Assembly (NCBI GenBank): GCA_958009055.1
Contig: OY253659.1
Coordinates: 310,001-374,000 of the forward strand
Source of the DNA: Choricystis sp. odSpoLacu1
Taxonomy: Eukaryota; Chlorophyta; Trebouxiophyceae
Length of the DNA stretch: 64,000 nt
Direction: 5' to 3'
Under the pieces are notes generated by a model that saw only the letters and a program-made list of their open reading frames with translations, was not told the DNA's origin and made no database searches. Both the position numbers and the translations under genes were made by a program. This document shows positions 41,181-51,910 of the stretch, piece after piece; position 1 is the stretch's first letter, and each line of letters begins with the position of its first letter.

Positions 41181-44100
41181 ATGGCCTCCCCCCAGCCCGC
41201 CTCCCCTCGCCCCCCCGACGACGACGGCGCCGACAATGACGACGACGTCGCGGCGGTGCCGGTGGAAGCGGACGAGGTGTGTGGGAGGAAAGGGATTTTT
41301 TTTTGCTCCACGCGACCGCACGATGCCCTCTTTTTCCAACGTCCCCCCCCCCCCCCCCCCCCTCTGCACCCTCAGCCGACCGGCCCCACCACCTGGGATG
41401 ACGTGGTGGCTGACGAAGCCGCCCACGTGGCGTTGCGCGTGGTGACGGCTATGATGCCGCGCACAGACGGAGGCGGGGCGCCGGTGAGTGTTGTGTGTGT
41501 GTGTGAAGAGAGAGTGGTAGCAGTGATGTTGGTTCAATGAAGCAAACTGAGCCAATGATTGACGGAGACAGGGAGGGAGGCGGGACACCGGGGAAGGAGA
41601 AGCACGCATAACAAAAAACATCCCCCCCCCGTTTCCCTTTCCCCCCAGCCCTCGGTCCTGGCCGCCACCGCGGCCGCCTCCCTGGATGACGCGGGACGCG
41701 ACCCCCTGGGCCTCGGCGTCGTGGACCCTCGCTCCCTAGCGTTGGTGCCGGACGATGGGGCGACGTCGTCGCGCGGCGGCGGCACGCCCTCCGCGCGCGC
41801 GGCGGGCGGCCGCTTTGCGTCCCTGCTGCGCCGCACGGCGTCGTCGGCGGCCAGGCTAGCGCCAGGGGTGAGCACAGGCAATGCAACCACTGCGACCCCC
41901 CTGCTGCCGCCGCGGGCGAGTGTGGAGGCGGACGACGCGCGCACCGCTGCCGCGGCAGCCGCCGTCGGCGCTGCCTCCGTCTCCGACCTGCGCCGCCGCG
42001 TCCTCCCGGGCGGCCCCCGCTTTGATGCGGTCGCCTACCTGTCCGTCGTGCACCCCGACACGCCGCGGTCCGCGCTGGCGGCGGGGCGGGACGCGGCGGC
42101 GGCGGCGGCGGACAGGGCGCGCGCGGCTCTGGCGGCGCTCGTGAGGGACCATTTTGGCAGGTTTGCGGCGTGTGCCACGACAGTGAGAGACGTCGCCGCC
42201 TCGCTGAATAGTACAGGGGAGGAGGGAGGAGGCAGCACTCGCGCCGCGCGCCCGTCGCGCAGAGCGGCCGCGCCTCCCGCCCCCCCTCCCTCCACCGCCG
42301 CCCTGGAGGCCGCCATCGCCGACCTGCGCACCCAGGCGGACACCCTGTTTGCCCCCGTCCTGGCGCGCGCCGCCGCCGCGGACGCCGCGCGCGCGACGGC
42401 CGCCGCGCTGGCGCGCCACGCGCCCCTCCTCTCCGCCCCGGGGCGCGTGCGGGCGGCCGCGACCCGCCCCGACCGCCTGGCCGCCGAAGTGGTGGCCGCT
42501 CGTGCGTCTTTGGTGGCGGCGGGTGCGGACGGCGGCCCTGGTGGAGGGCCGTGGGCAGCGTTGCTAGCAGCAGTGGACGGCGAAGCCGCTGCCGCGGCGG
42601 CCGCACTGACAGCAGCCGCCGCCCGAGGGTCCACGTCCGGCGCCGCCGCCGCGGTGGACGCCCAACGCGCGGTGGACGCGCTGCGCGGGACCGGGGTGCC
42701 GGGCCTGGAGGGGGCGGCGCCGCTGGGGGAGTGGGTGGCCGCGCGCGCGGGCGCGGCGACGCGCGCGCTGGCGGCCGCGGCCCGCCGCCCCTCCGACCGA
42801 CGGGCCCCAGCCGACGCGGCGGCCGCGGTGGGCGCTGCCTGCGTCAAACACTTGCCCTGCCTGTGGCGCGCCCTGGCGGACGCGCGGCGGGGGGGGGGGC
42901 GGGCCTGCAGCCGCCGCCGAAGCGGCAGCACCCACCGTTGACGGCGCCACCGACGCCGCCCTGACCGCGCATGGAGACGCGGCGGCGGCGTCTGTGTCGG
43001 CTGCTGTCGAGGCAGACGCGGATGGAGCGGTGGAAATGGCTCGGCCGGGCGGCGGCTGCACCGCGCCGCGCGCGCGGGCCGCGCTCACGGCCGCTCTCTC
43101 GCCTCTCGCCTCCCTGTCCGCCGCCCCAGCCGCCCCAGCCGCCGCCCTCGCCGCAGCCCGCACCCGCCTGCTGGACGCCGCCGTCACCGCTGCAGCCGCC
43201 GCCCTGGCGTCGCGCGGGGCGGGGGTGGGGGAGGCGCTGGTGTTCGCCGCGCGCGCGGGGGAGCGCGGCGCGCCTGCCTCTGCTGCTGCCCTCTCCCCAG
43301 ACCCCGCCTCTCACCGTGCCTCGGGCGCCGCCTCCCTGCCGGCCGTCGCCTCCTTTCTGGAGGTGGCGGCCGTCTGCCTGGACGCTGCGGCTGCTGCGGC
43401 GGACGCGGGCGGCGGCAGCAGCACCCCCCCTCCGGCCGCCGCCGCGCTGCGCGTTTCCCTGTTTGACGCGGCCCGCGCTCTCGCCACCGCCATCGCGGCC
43501 GCGGCGGACGCGCTGCCGCAGACTCACCCACTCACACCCCGTCGCCTGCTGCTGCTGGCGGCGTCGGCGGGGGGGTTGCGGGATGGGGGGTTGCCCGCGA
43601 CCGCGCGGGCGCACGCTGCTCTTCTAGCAGCGGGGGCGGGAGGCGCCGCCGACGCGCGGTCTCGCGCGAATGACGCATCCGCCGCCCTGTCGTCGTGTGA
43701 GGCAGCCGCCGCCCGAGCCTGGGTGGGCGCCGCGGCGGCGGGGGTGGAGGCGGCGGTGAGAGACTTGGCGGCCGACGCGGCTGCCGCGGCTGCGTGGGCG
43801 CCCCCTTCACACACGCCACCGTCCGCGTTGCCCCACCCCCCTCTCCCCGCGGTGGATGCCGTCCTGGCTGCTCTCACCACCGCGGAAGCAGACGCCGCCC
43901 TGTGTGCGCCCGGCCTGCGCGCGAGCGGGGGCGCCGCGCTGCGTGACAAAGCGGCCGCAGCGCTGGCCGCCGCCGCGTCCTCCGTCTCCCGGTCCCGGTC
44001 GCCACGCGCGGCGGCAGCCATGGCGGCTGCCGTGGACGCGCTGGCGGGGGTGGTGGGCGGGGGTGGGGGAGGTTTGAAGGACGCACGCGCCGCGCTGGCC

Positions 44101-44190
44101 ACCGCCGCCCGCGGCGAGCGCTGGCCGCACGGCGCGGGGGCGGGGGGGCGGGCGGCGGCCGCGTTGCAGGGGGTGGTGGCTGGTGGGTAG
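41181..44190 (+). CDS. SEC5: Exocyst complex component SEC5 (frame broken at a G-run)
   Basis: Exons 41181-41276, 41376-41483 and 41649 onward. The conserved SEC5 N-terminal block reads RFDAVAYLSVVHPDTPRSAL and LVRDHFGRFAACATTVRDVA, which matches plant and yeast SEC5 (LxxVHxDT, V-D-F--F-SCK-TID). The rest is long, Ala-rich and helical, as expected for a rod-like tethering subunit. The exocyst tethers secretory vesicles to the plasma membrane. The G-run at 42889-42899 shifts the frame; the reading resumes with PAAAAEAAAPTVDGATDAAL. Exon 1 is short and acidic (DDDGADNDDDVAAVP). It is divergent from the ILR1-like gene, start codons 130 bp apart. Confidence 0.78.
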
Positions 44191-44508
44191 TTGCGTGTAT
44201 TTGTGGGTAGACGTGTGAGAGAGACTAGAAGAGAGAGCGGGATCGGTCGCGACGACCCCCCCAAGAGAGAAAGCGACGCGACCAAAGGCAGTTAGTTGTT
44301 TTTCGCTTCTCGCACACACTCGCGCCGCGTTTTTCCTTTCGCTCCGTGTGTGTGGCGGACTCCCCCTCCGCCTCTCTCCCCTCCCTCCTCGCACTCTCTC
44401 TCCGGAGAGAGTCTCGCCTGTCTCCGGTCGCCCTCTGTCAGGAAGAGCGCGCGCCCAGACATACTTTTTTTCGCGTGTTCGCATTCAAGCCACAAACCAA
44501 ACCAAGCC

Positions 44509-47500
44509 ATGTTGCTCGCGGTCGCTCTGCCCGCCATCATTCTGGCCCACCTGCTGGGCCTGGTGCTGCTGCTCTACTCCCTGGAAAAGGTGTCGGGCGT
44601 CGTGTCCCGCACGTGGAAGCGGGTGCGCGGCATCCCTCTCGACGTCGAACAGCGCGGCGGCACGCACGACGGCGGCGCCCTGGCCGCCTCCCCCATGAAG
44701 GCGGCCGTGGCGGGGGTCAAGTCCAAGGGCTGGGTGCGCGGCTGCGCGTGCACGGTGAGTAGTGGTGGGAGAGAGGGGAGAGGTTTGTCGCATGCCGCAG
44801 GGGGGGGGGAGCCATGCGACGCCGGTTTTGGGGGTCGCGCCCTGCCTTTACCCTCCCTCCCCACCCGCGCCACCACCCTTGTTGAGTGCGCCAGGCCCCT
44901 GGCTTGCGCGTGCGCGGGGAAAGGTGGGAAGTGGGCGCGGCCAGCAGGCCAGGCCGGCCGGCAATCGTGCCCCCTAGCCGCGGCCCCCCCCCGCCAACCG
45001 CCTGGTGGGCGCCGCTTTGCTGTGTGCTTCGGCCGCGACCGCCGCGTCTCTCCCCGTCGCCGCGGCCAGGTCACCCGCTGGCTTGGCCGGGAATGAGTGC
45101 TGCCTCTGTGGCGGGGGGGGGAGCGGCAGGGCAAGGGGCGGGAGGGCGCGATTGGGGACGGGGAAAGGGGAGAGAGCGGCGCTGCTCCCCCCTGCGCCGC
45201 GCGGTCGCAGACGGGACCCCACCCCTATGGCGCCCGAGGAAAACATACGCCCACGACCCCCTCTCCCCTCTCTTCCCCCACCAACACAACCGCAGGATGG
45301 CTGCGTCTGCCCAACTCGTTGGACCCCGCCCGCCGGCGCGCGCGGCCCGGCGGCCGGCACCTCGTTCCGCCTGACCGTCCCCTGCCCCGCCGACCTGTCG
45401 TGGCACGGGGTCACGTGCCACGTGCTGGACACGCAGACGCTGAAGCAGAAGCAGGTGAGTTGATGTGGGGGTGTGTGGTGGTGTTTGGGGGCTGGAGCCT
45501 GTTTCGGGGGGCGTGAAAAAGGGGAAGCGTTTTTTTCCAACCGCCACCCGCCGCCGTCGCTCCTCCGACCAACCCCCCACCACCACTCCACCCTACAGGT
45601 CCTGCACCCCTGCGCCGGCATCGCCATCCCCGGCGAGACCGTGGCCCTGCTCGGCCCCTCGGGCGCAGGCAAGTCCACCCTGCTGGACGTGCTGGCGGGG
45701 CGCAAAACGACGGGCAAGCTGGGCGGCCAGGTCCGCATGAACGGGCGCGCGTGCGGGTCCCTCTTCAAGCGCATCTCGGCCTACGTGGCCCAGGAGGACG
45801 TGTTTGTGCCGACCATGACGTCGTGGGAGACGCTGGTGTTTCACGCGACGCTGACGCTGCCCAAGGTAAGTTGGTGAAAGAGAGAGGGAAAGGCGAGAGA
45901 GCAAACGTTTTTGTTGTTTGTTTCCCAACCCACCCCACACACTCCACCCACACAGGCCGTCTCCCAGGACGAGCGCAAAGCCCGCATGGAGGACGTGCTG
46001 CGCGTCATGGGACTGTGGCGCGCGCGGGGCACCCAGGTGGGTGGAGCGTTGCCGGGCGGCATCCTCGTGCGCGGGCTGTCGGGCGGCGAGAAGCGCCGCC
46101 TGTCGATCGCGTGCGCGCTGATTGCGTCCCCCTCCATCCTCTTCCTCGACGAACCCACCACCGGCCTCGACTCCTTCGCCGCCCTCAACGTGATGGACCA
46201 CATGCGGGACCTGGCGGCCATGGGGCACACCGTGATTGCGTCCATCCACCAGCCCCGCGCCGCGATCTGGGACATGTTCCACAAAGTGTGCGTCCTGTCG
46301 GAAGGCTACCAACTCTACTGCGGCCGCCCCGACCGCGCCCTGGCCTGGTTCTCGGACGCCCTGGGCTATGAGTACGACCTGATTCGGGACGGGGCCGTGT
46401 CTGACTGGATGATGGACCTGGTGTCCGTCGGCTTTGCCAAGCCCGACGCGCAGGCTGGCCGCTCCATGACCTGCTCTGCTGATGTGGTGGCCGCCTACCG
46501 CGCCTTCCAGCGGGAGCGGCCCCCTGTGACGGATGCCGTGGGCGGTGCGCCTGCCGCCGGTGGCGTCAAGTCGATTGGCGCTGCCGGCGCGGTCGTCGCC
46601 GTGTCCGCCGCGGCCACCGACGCGACCGCCGGCCGCCTCCCCCTCGCCCACCGCCCCCACATGGCGCGCGTGCGGTCGGAAGCCCTGGCCGAGGTCACGG
46701 CCACCTCCCCCAAAGCCGTCACCGACAGGCTGCAGTGGGCGTCCGGCCGCTACGCTGCCTCGTGGTGGACACAGTTCAAGGTCCTCGTCAAGCGCGCCGC
46801 GCTCGCCCAACTCCGCAACCCGACCGACGCCACCTCCCGCATCCTGCTCGCCACCTGGGTCGGCATGCTGGCCGGCCTCGCCTTCTTCAACCTGGCCCCC
46901 GGGCCCGAGTCGGTGGAGAAGCGCCTCGCCCTGCTCTTCTTCACGCTGCTGCTGTTTGAGCTGCTCCCGTTTTGCTACATGTCGTTCTATGTCGAAGACA
47001 GACGCTTCTTCGCGGCTGACGTCGCCTCCGACCTGTACCACCCCTCCGCCTACTACGTGGCCACCGTCATCGCGGGCGTGCCGGGTGTGATCATCAACAC
47101 GCTGGCGGGGTCGTTGACTGCTTATGGGCTTGCTGGCCTGCGCGCCGACTTTGGCGCGATCGCGCTCAATTCCGCCATTGTCTGCGTCCAGTCCCTCATC
47201 TCCATCCAGCTGCAAGTCTTCTGCGTGTGGTTGACCCCCAACCAGGACCTGGCGTACGTGCTCGCGACGGGCTATGTGGCCGCCTCGATTCTGCTGTCGG
47301 GGTTCTATCTGCGCGCGCGCGACATGTCGCTCACCGCCATGCGCGGCCTCTCCTACCTGTCCTACACCAAGTACGCCATGGAGGGCGTGTCCCAGATCGA
47401 GTTGAGGGGGGTGACGTGGGACGGGTGTGGTGGCGCCCTGGGGGCCGCCATCAAGCAGGCGGACGCGGGGTTGGCGGGCCTCGGTGCCGCGCTCGGCAGC

Positions 47501-48154
47501 GCGGGTGCCTCCCCCGCCCCCGCCCCCGCCCCCGCCGCCGCCGCCCCGTCCGCCGGCACGTTTGCGTCCCTGCTGTCCGGGGCGGCCACCAAGGTGGCGG
47601 CCGCGCCTGCCGCTGCGATGGCGGCGGGGTCGTCGGCAGCCGACCAGCTGCGCGCGTACCTGCGCGACCACCCCGACGCGGCGGGTATGTACAACTCCAA
47701 CCCCGCCCGCGCCCAGAAGTGGCTCGCCGATCACGGCTACGGCGCCGCCGTGGATGAGCTGAAGGCGGCTGGCATCACCGGCCCCATTGACGTCAACGCG
47801 CTGGGTGGTGGTGGTGGCGGCGGCGCGGCTGCGGCCGCGCCGACCGCCGCCATCGACGCGGCCACCCAGCCCCGCCGCGGCCCGCGCGGCCGGTGGTCCG
47901 CCACCCCCACCGCGGGTGACGCCGACTCCACGGGCGACGCCTTCAAGGCCGCCCTGGGTGGCTCCCTGTCCGACCTCCAAGTCGCGTCGGGCGGCGTGTT
48001 CACGGGGTGCGACTCGACGGGTGACAGCGTCCTCGCGTTCTGGGGGTACAAGCTGACGACGGGCCAGGTGCTGGGCATCCTGTTTGTCTTCTACCTGGCC
48101 TTCCACGTGGGGTCGTACCTGGCGCTGTCCAAGATGTACCGCCAGAAACGCTGA
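44509..48154 (+). CDS. ABCG-type half transporter with extended last extracellular loop
   Basis: Exons 44509-44754, 45296-45454, 45599-45865 and 45956-48154, all in phase, 956 residues. An N-terminal hydrophobic helix (LLAVALPAIILAHLLGLVLL) precedes the nucleotide-binding domain: Walker A LLGPSGAGKST, Q-loop VAQEDVFVP, signature GLSGGEKRRLSIACAL and Walker B LFLDEPTTGLDS, then IASIHQPR. The membrane domain starts KRAALAQLRNPTDATSRI. Between the fifth and sixth helices is an insert of about 200 residues, Ala/Gly/Pro-rich, with a DQLRAYLRDHPDAAGMYNSN segment. The last helix is GQVLGILFVFYLAFHVGSYL. Plant ABCG half-transporters export lipids, cutin precursors or hormones. The alga's substrate is unknown. 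Confidence 0.9.
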
Positions 48155-48716
48155 AAAAGGGAGGTGCCTTTTTTTCTTCCTCCTATTTTCATAACCCCCC
48201 ACTTTTTTAACCCCACCCTTGTTTGCATTTTGGTGAGAGTGTGCGTGTTTCGTGGACGGCGCTTTTTTCTTTCTACCACAACGGGCGATCACAATGTCAA
48301 CTTTAACACACACGCTGCTTTCCCCCCTCCCTTTTTTTGATCCCAACACGGAACACTTTTCAATCTTTTTTTCGCTGCCTTGCCAAGAAAAAAAATACGC
48401 ACACACACGCGCGCGCACACCCCTTGGAACCCCACTACCCGCTCTTCTGAAGATCGGTGGTGTGTGGGTGGCCCGAGAGGGGCGGCGTGTCTTTTTTACA
48501 AAAAACTTGTTTCCTTTGCTGAGGAGGGGGAAGGGAGGGCCCCCCATTTCCTTTGTGTGGGAGGAGAGAGGAGGTGCGTGGGGAGAGGAGGGCGCGCGCG
48601 CAGGTGTGGCGGTCGGTGCAACAAACACCTTTTTTCTTCTCTTCTTTCTTCGCACAAAAAATAATCACTCACACCTCTGTTTCTCTCGGTGTGTGCGTGT
48701 GTGTGTGTGCCTCATC
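48155..48716. other. Intergenic region
   Basis: No gene supported. It is T-rich and A-rich by local standards, with several T6-T8 runs. It holds the ABCG 3' UTR and the promoter of the next gene; a (GT)n run lies at about 48690-48709. Confidence 0.55.
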
Positions 48717-49652
48717 ATGCGCCGTCCTCTCTCGCAACGCCATCGCACAGCAGCGGTCACGGCCTGCGTGCTGACGATCGCCGCGGCTGGCAGCACGCGC
48801 GTGGCCGCGCCGCCCGCCTGCCCGGCCGGCGTGGTCACCGTGTGCGGGGGGGGCACGGTGCTGACCCCAGCTGCAGCTGTGGCTGTGGGCGCGGGGGCGG
48901 GCGGCTGCGTGCGGGATGATGGTGAGAGGAGAGGGGGGGAGAGGGGGTGGTCAACCTTTGACCGGGCGGGCAGTCTTTCTCACCAGATCTCTCCCTCCCC
49001 TCTCCCAGCCACCTCCACCTACGCCTGCGGCGACACCGTGATCACGTCCACCCTGCTGGATGGCGGCGTCGCCGACTGTGTGTGCGCGGCCGCGCCGCCG
49101 CCCCCCGCGGCGACGACGCCTGCGCCGCTGCCACCCACAGCCGCCGCCGCCGCCGCCGCCGCCGCGGCTCCGTTTGGCATCCTGGCGGCCACCATCGCGG
49201 GCGCCCTGTCGGGCGGCGTGGTGGCGGTGGCGGCCACCGTGGTGGGGCGCAGGCGGCAGGGCGCAGGCAGCGGCGGCGGCGGCTGCCAGCGCCCGCTGAG
49301 CAGCGCGGCGGCGGCGCCGCCTCCCACCGCCACGCCCGCTGCGTTCGTCACTATTGGGGCCACCTCCGATGGTGGCACCACGTCGGACAGCCGCGTTGTT
49401 GGCGCGGCGCACGGCGCGCGGGAGGGGCGGCGGACACGCACACCACGCCCACCCTCACCACCACCACCACCACCACCACAAGCGCGCCACCCGGCTCGCG
49501 TTTGCGGCGTGGCACACGCGGCCGCCACCGGCGCCTGCCACCCGCCACTCCCCGCTGCGCACGCCGCCGCGGGGACCACCGCAGTCGCCGCTCGTGCCGG
49601 CGGCGTGGGCGCCGCCGTCGCCGGGGTCGTCGCCCGACTGGAGGTGACCTGA
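48717..49652 (+). CDS. Orphan protein with signal peptide, Cys-rich short ectodomain and one membrane helix
   Basis: Exons 48717-48921 and 49009-49652. A basic start and hydrophobic helix (AAVTACVLTIAAAGSTRVA) look like a signal peptide. Cysteines follow in ACPAGVVTVCGGG and GGCVRDD, then TYACGDTVITSTLL and VADCVCAAAP: six to seven Cys in a small ectodomain. A Pro/Ala stretch leads to a transmembrane helix FGILAATIAGALSGGVVAVAAT and a basic stop-transfer VVGRRRQ. The cytosolic tail is low-complexity and crosses a (CAC)n repeat at about 49457-49481; frame there is uncertain, since another frame gives a better-looking end (RHSPLRTPPRGPPQSP). Layout suggests a type I surface receptor or anchor. 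Confidence 0.5.
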   Translation: MRRPLSQRHRTAAVTACVLTIAAAGSTRVAAPPACPAGVVTVCGGGTVLTPAAAVAVGAGAGGCVRDDGERRGGERGWSTFDRAGSLSHQISPSPLPATSTYACGDTVITSTLLDGGVADCVCAAAPPPPAATTPAPLPPTAAAAAAAAAAPFGILAATIAGALSGGVVAVAATVVGRRRQGAGSGGGGCQRPLSSAAAAPPPTATPAAFVTIGATSDGGTTSDSRVVGAAHGAREGRRTRTPRPPSPPPPPPPQARHPARVCGVAHAAATGACHPPLPAAHAAAGTTAVAARAGGVGAAVAGVVARLEVT

Positions 49653-49753
49653 CTGGAGGGGAGGGGGGGGAGTGAGTGCGGAGAGCGAGAGTGAGGGGGT
49701 GTGAGAAAGAGAGGGAAGGAGTTTTCATGTTGTTGATTTTCTGCTTGCCCAGC

Positions 49754-49758
49754 TGTAA
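49754..49758 (+). promoter_or_regulatory. Putative TGTAA polyadenylation signal
   Basis: TGTAA about 100 bases past the stop at 49652, within a range usual for chlorophyte genes. Confidence 0.4.
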
Positions 49759-49896
49759 CACCATTGTTGACGCCACTACAAAAAACCCCACCCCAACAAC
49801 ACGAGGAAAGAAAGAGGAGAAAAACGAGACAAGAAGTAGAAAAAACACTCCCACCCCCCCCCTCTCACCTCACACACACCTTTTTCCTCTCTCCCT

Positions 49897-51910
49897 TCAC
49901 ACAAATTCCGGCTGCCGCGTCGCCGTCTTCAACCGGTTCCACTGCCGCCCCTTGGGGTCCACCGTGCGGGGCGCCTGAATGATGGTGGGGATGGGGAGGT
50001 AGGTGTAGTGTCCGTTGAGCAGGCCGCACGCGCAGTCAGTGAACCCCGCCATCGCGGCATGGACGGCGCCCTGGCCCAGGACCTTGCAGTAGAGGCGGTC
50101 GGACGAATTGGTGGGGATGGCGCGGATCATGCTGTGAGGAGGGAGGAGTGGGTGGGGAAGGGGGGTCAGGGCGGGTGCGTTTTTGTTTTGTGACCGTCGG
50201 CTCTCCCTCCCTCTCCTCCTCACCACCCAACCATGACTCACTATGTCGGGTCGATGTACTTGACGTCCACCTTGCTGCACCGTTTCCGGATCTCGGACTT
50301 CAAAAAGGTGCCGATGTCGGCCAGAATAGGGTTCCCACTCGCGTCGGTCGCGTGCGCGCCCGCTCCCCCGCTCCCCGCGGCCGCCGCCAGCGCGTCCTGG
50401 CCCGCCCCCTCGGCCACGCACACCACGGCGTGCCCTTTCTTGGCCAGCACGGCATCCATGTGGGCGGCCAGCTTGTCCAGGGAGAAGGGGACCTCAGGGA
50501 TGAGGCACACGTCCACGACGCCAGACGACAGCGACGCCTGCATCGCGATGAAGCCAGACTGCCGCCCCATCAACCGCACCAGCCCCACCCCCCGGTCCGC
50601 GGAGGACGCCTCCACTTTCGCGGCCAGCAGGGCGCGTTGAGCTTCCTCCACGGCGGTGTCGAAGCCGAAGCAGCGGTCAATGAGCAGAATGTCGTTGTCG
50701 ATCGATTTGGGGACGCCCACCACCGAGCACACCACGCCCTGGGCGTCACACTCGGCCGCGATGGCGGAGGCGGCGGCATTGCCACCGTTGCCTCCGACGA
50801 CGAAGAGCATGGACACGCCCCACAGGGCGAGGCGGCGCACGATTTCGGGAATGTCGGCCCCCCCGCGCGACGTGCCGAGGACGGTGCCCCCCCTCAAGTG
50901 GATGCCATCCACCGCCGCCCGGGACAGTTCCACGGGTTTGGCGCCCCGCGCGTAGAAGCCGCGCAGGCCGTAGCGCACGCCAAAGATGGCGTCCTCGGGG
51001 ACGCCGTAGTCTGCCAGAGTGAAGGCGATGGCTTGCACCACATCATTCAGGCCGGGGCACAGGCCGCCACACGTGACGACGGCGGCAGTGACAGTGGTGG
51101 GGTCGTGGTAGATGGTGCGGCGGGGGCCGGAGCGTTTGGCGTAGGGGGGGAGCGGGATGCACGCGTCGTCATCTGAGGAGTAGATCGTGGCCCCTCCCCC
51201 ACAGCCCGCCCCCGAGGACGCGTCCGACTCGTAGCGTGAGACGGCGATGGCGACGGCGTCAGCGTCGCCCACGAAGCCGCCGCCCGCGTTGTTGTCGGTG
51301 ACAAAGGGGGAGTCGCTGAGTGGGGAGGGTGGGTAAGGGTTGTTTTTTTTTTGTTTTTGCTGATCAAAAGATCAACCACGCCGCCCCGGTGTCCTCTCAC
51401 TCCCACGTCATCTAGCTGGAGCCCCACCACCAGTCTGCCCAGGGATCGCGGCGGGTGGGGGTCGGGCAGACACGCGGAAAGAGAGAATCAACACACGCAT
51501 CACACACACACACACACTCACCGCGGTTGCAGAAACTTGCGCAGGTGCTTGACTTGCAACACTTCTTCGGGGGCTGTTGTGTGGGGAGGAGAGGAAGGGA
51601 CGTGAGAGAAACAACGGTGCACGCAGATGGGGCATGCCCTGGATGCGCCCTCGCGGCCACCGCGCCGCTCTCTGCCGCCGGTGTGACGCCCATCCACTCC
51701 CTTCCCTCATCGCACAGGTGCACCCACAGTCGCGTGGAAGCAAAAGGGGGGCCGCCCCCACCCGCTCCAACACTCACGTGGCGGGCCGATGGGCGCGGGC
51801 GGCACCGGAAACGCGTCCCCCAGCTCGGGCGCGGCGCGCACGGGCCGCGGCGAGCGCAGGCTGCGCCCTGGACGCAGGGGCGGGCGGCAGGGCATCTGCA
51901 GGAGGCGCAT
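49897..51910 (-). CDS. PFK: ATP-dependent 6-phosphofructokinase, plant type
   Basis: Exons 51910-51778, 51573-51522, 51315-50242 and 50131-49897, phases consistent, 497 residues. Core motifs: VVTCGGLCPGLNDVV, FVVGGNGGNAAASAI, VGVPKSIDNDILLIDRCFGF, DTAVEEAQRALLAAKVEA, LMGRQSGFIAMQAS, CLIPEVPF and KYIDPT-YMIRAIPTNSSD. Plant ATP-PFKs have GGNGTH where bacteria have GGDGS; here it is GGNGGN. This supports the plastid/plant ATP-PFK clade rather than PPi-dependent PFP. The N-terminus (MRLLQMPCRPPLRPGRSLRS) resembles a transit peptide. The enzyme phosphorylates fructose-6-phosphate, the committed step of glycolysis. Exon 2 codes 17 residues (EEVLQVKHLRKFLQPR region). Confidence 0.92.

Noticed and set aside
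45593..48655. 1020-codon minus-strand open frame across the ABCG gene
   Set aside because: Composition (Arg, Gly, His, Gln) and exact overlap with the ABCG coding strand mark it as a shadow; no domain is present.
50810..50850. Apparent catalytic-site mutation in phosphofructokinase (GGNGG instead of GGDGS)
   Set aside because: Plant ATP-PFKs normally carry GGNGTH here, so the Asn is a clade feature and not a loss.
50148..51176. 342-codon + frame opposite phosphofructokinase
   Set aside because: Shadow of the minus-strand PFK exon 3, which carries all PFK motifs.
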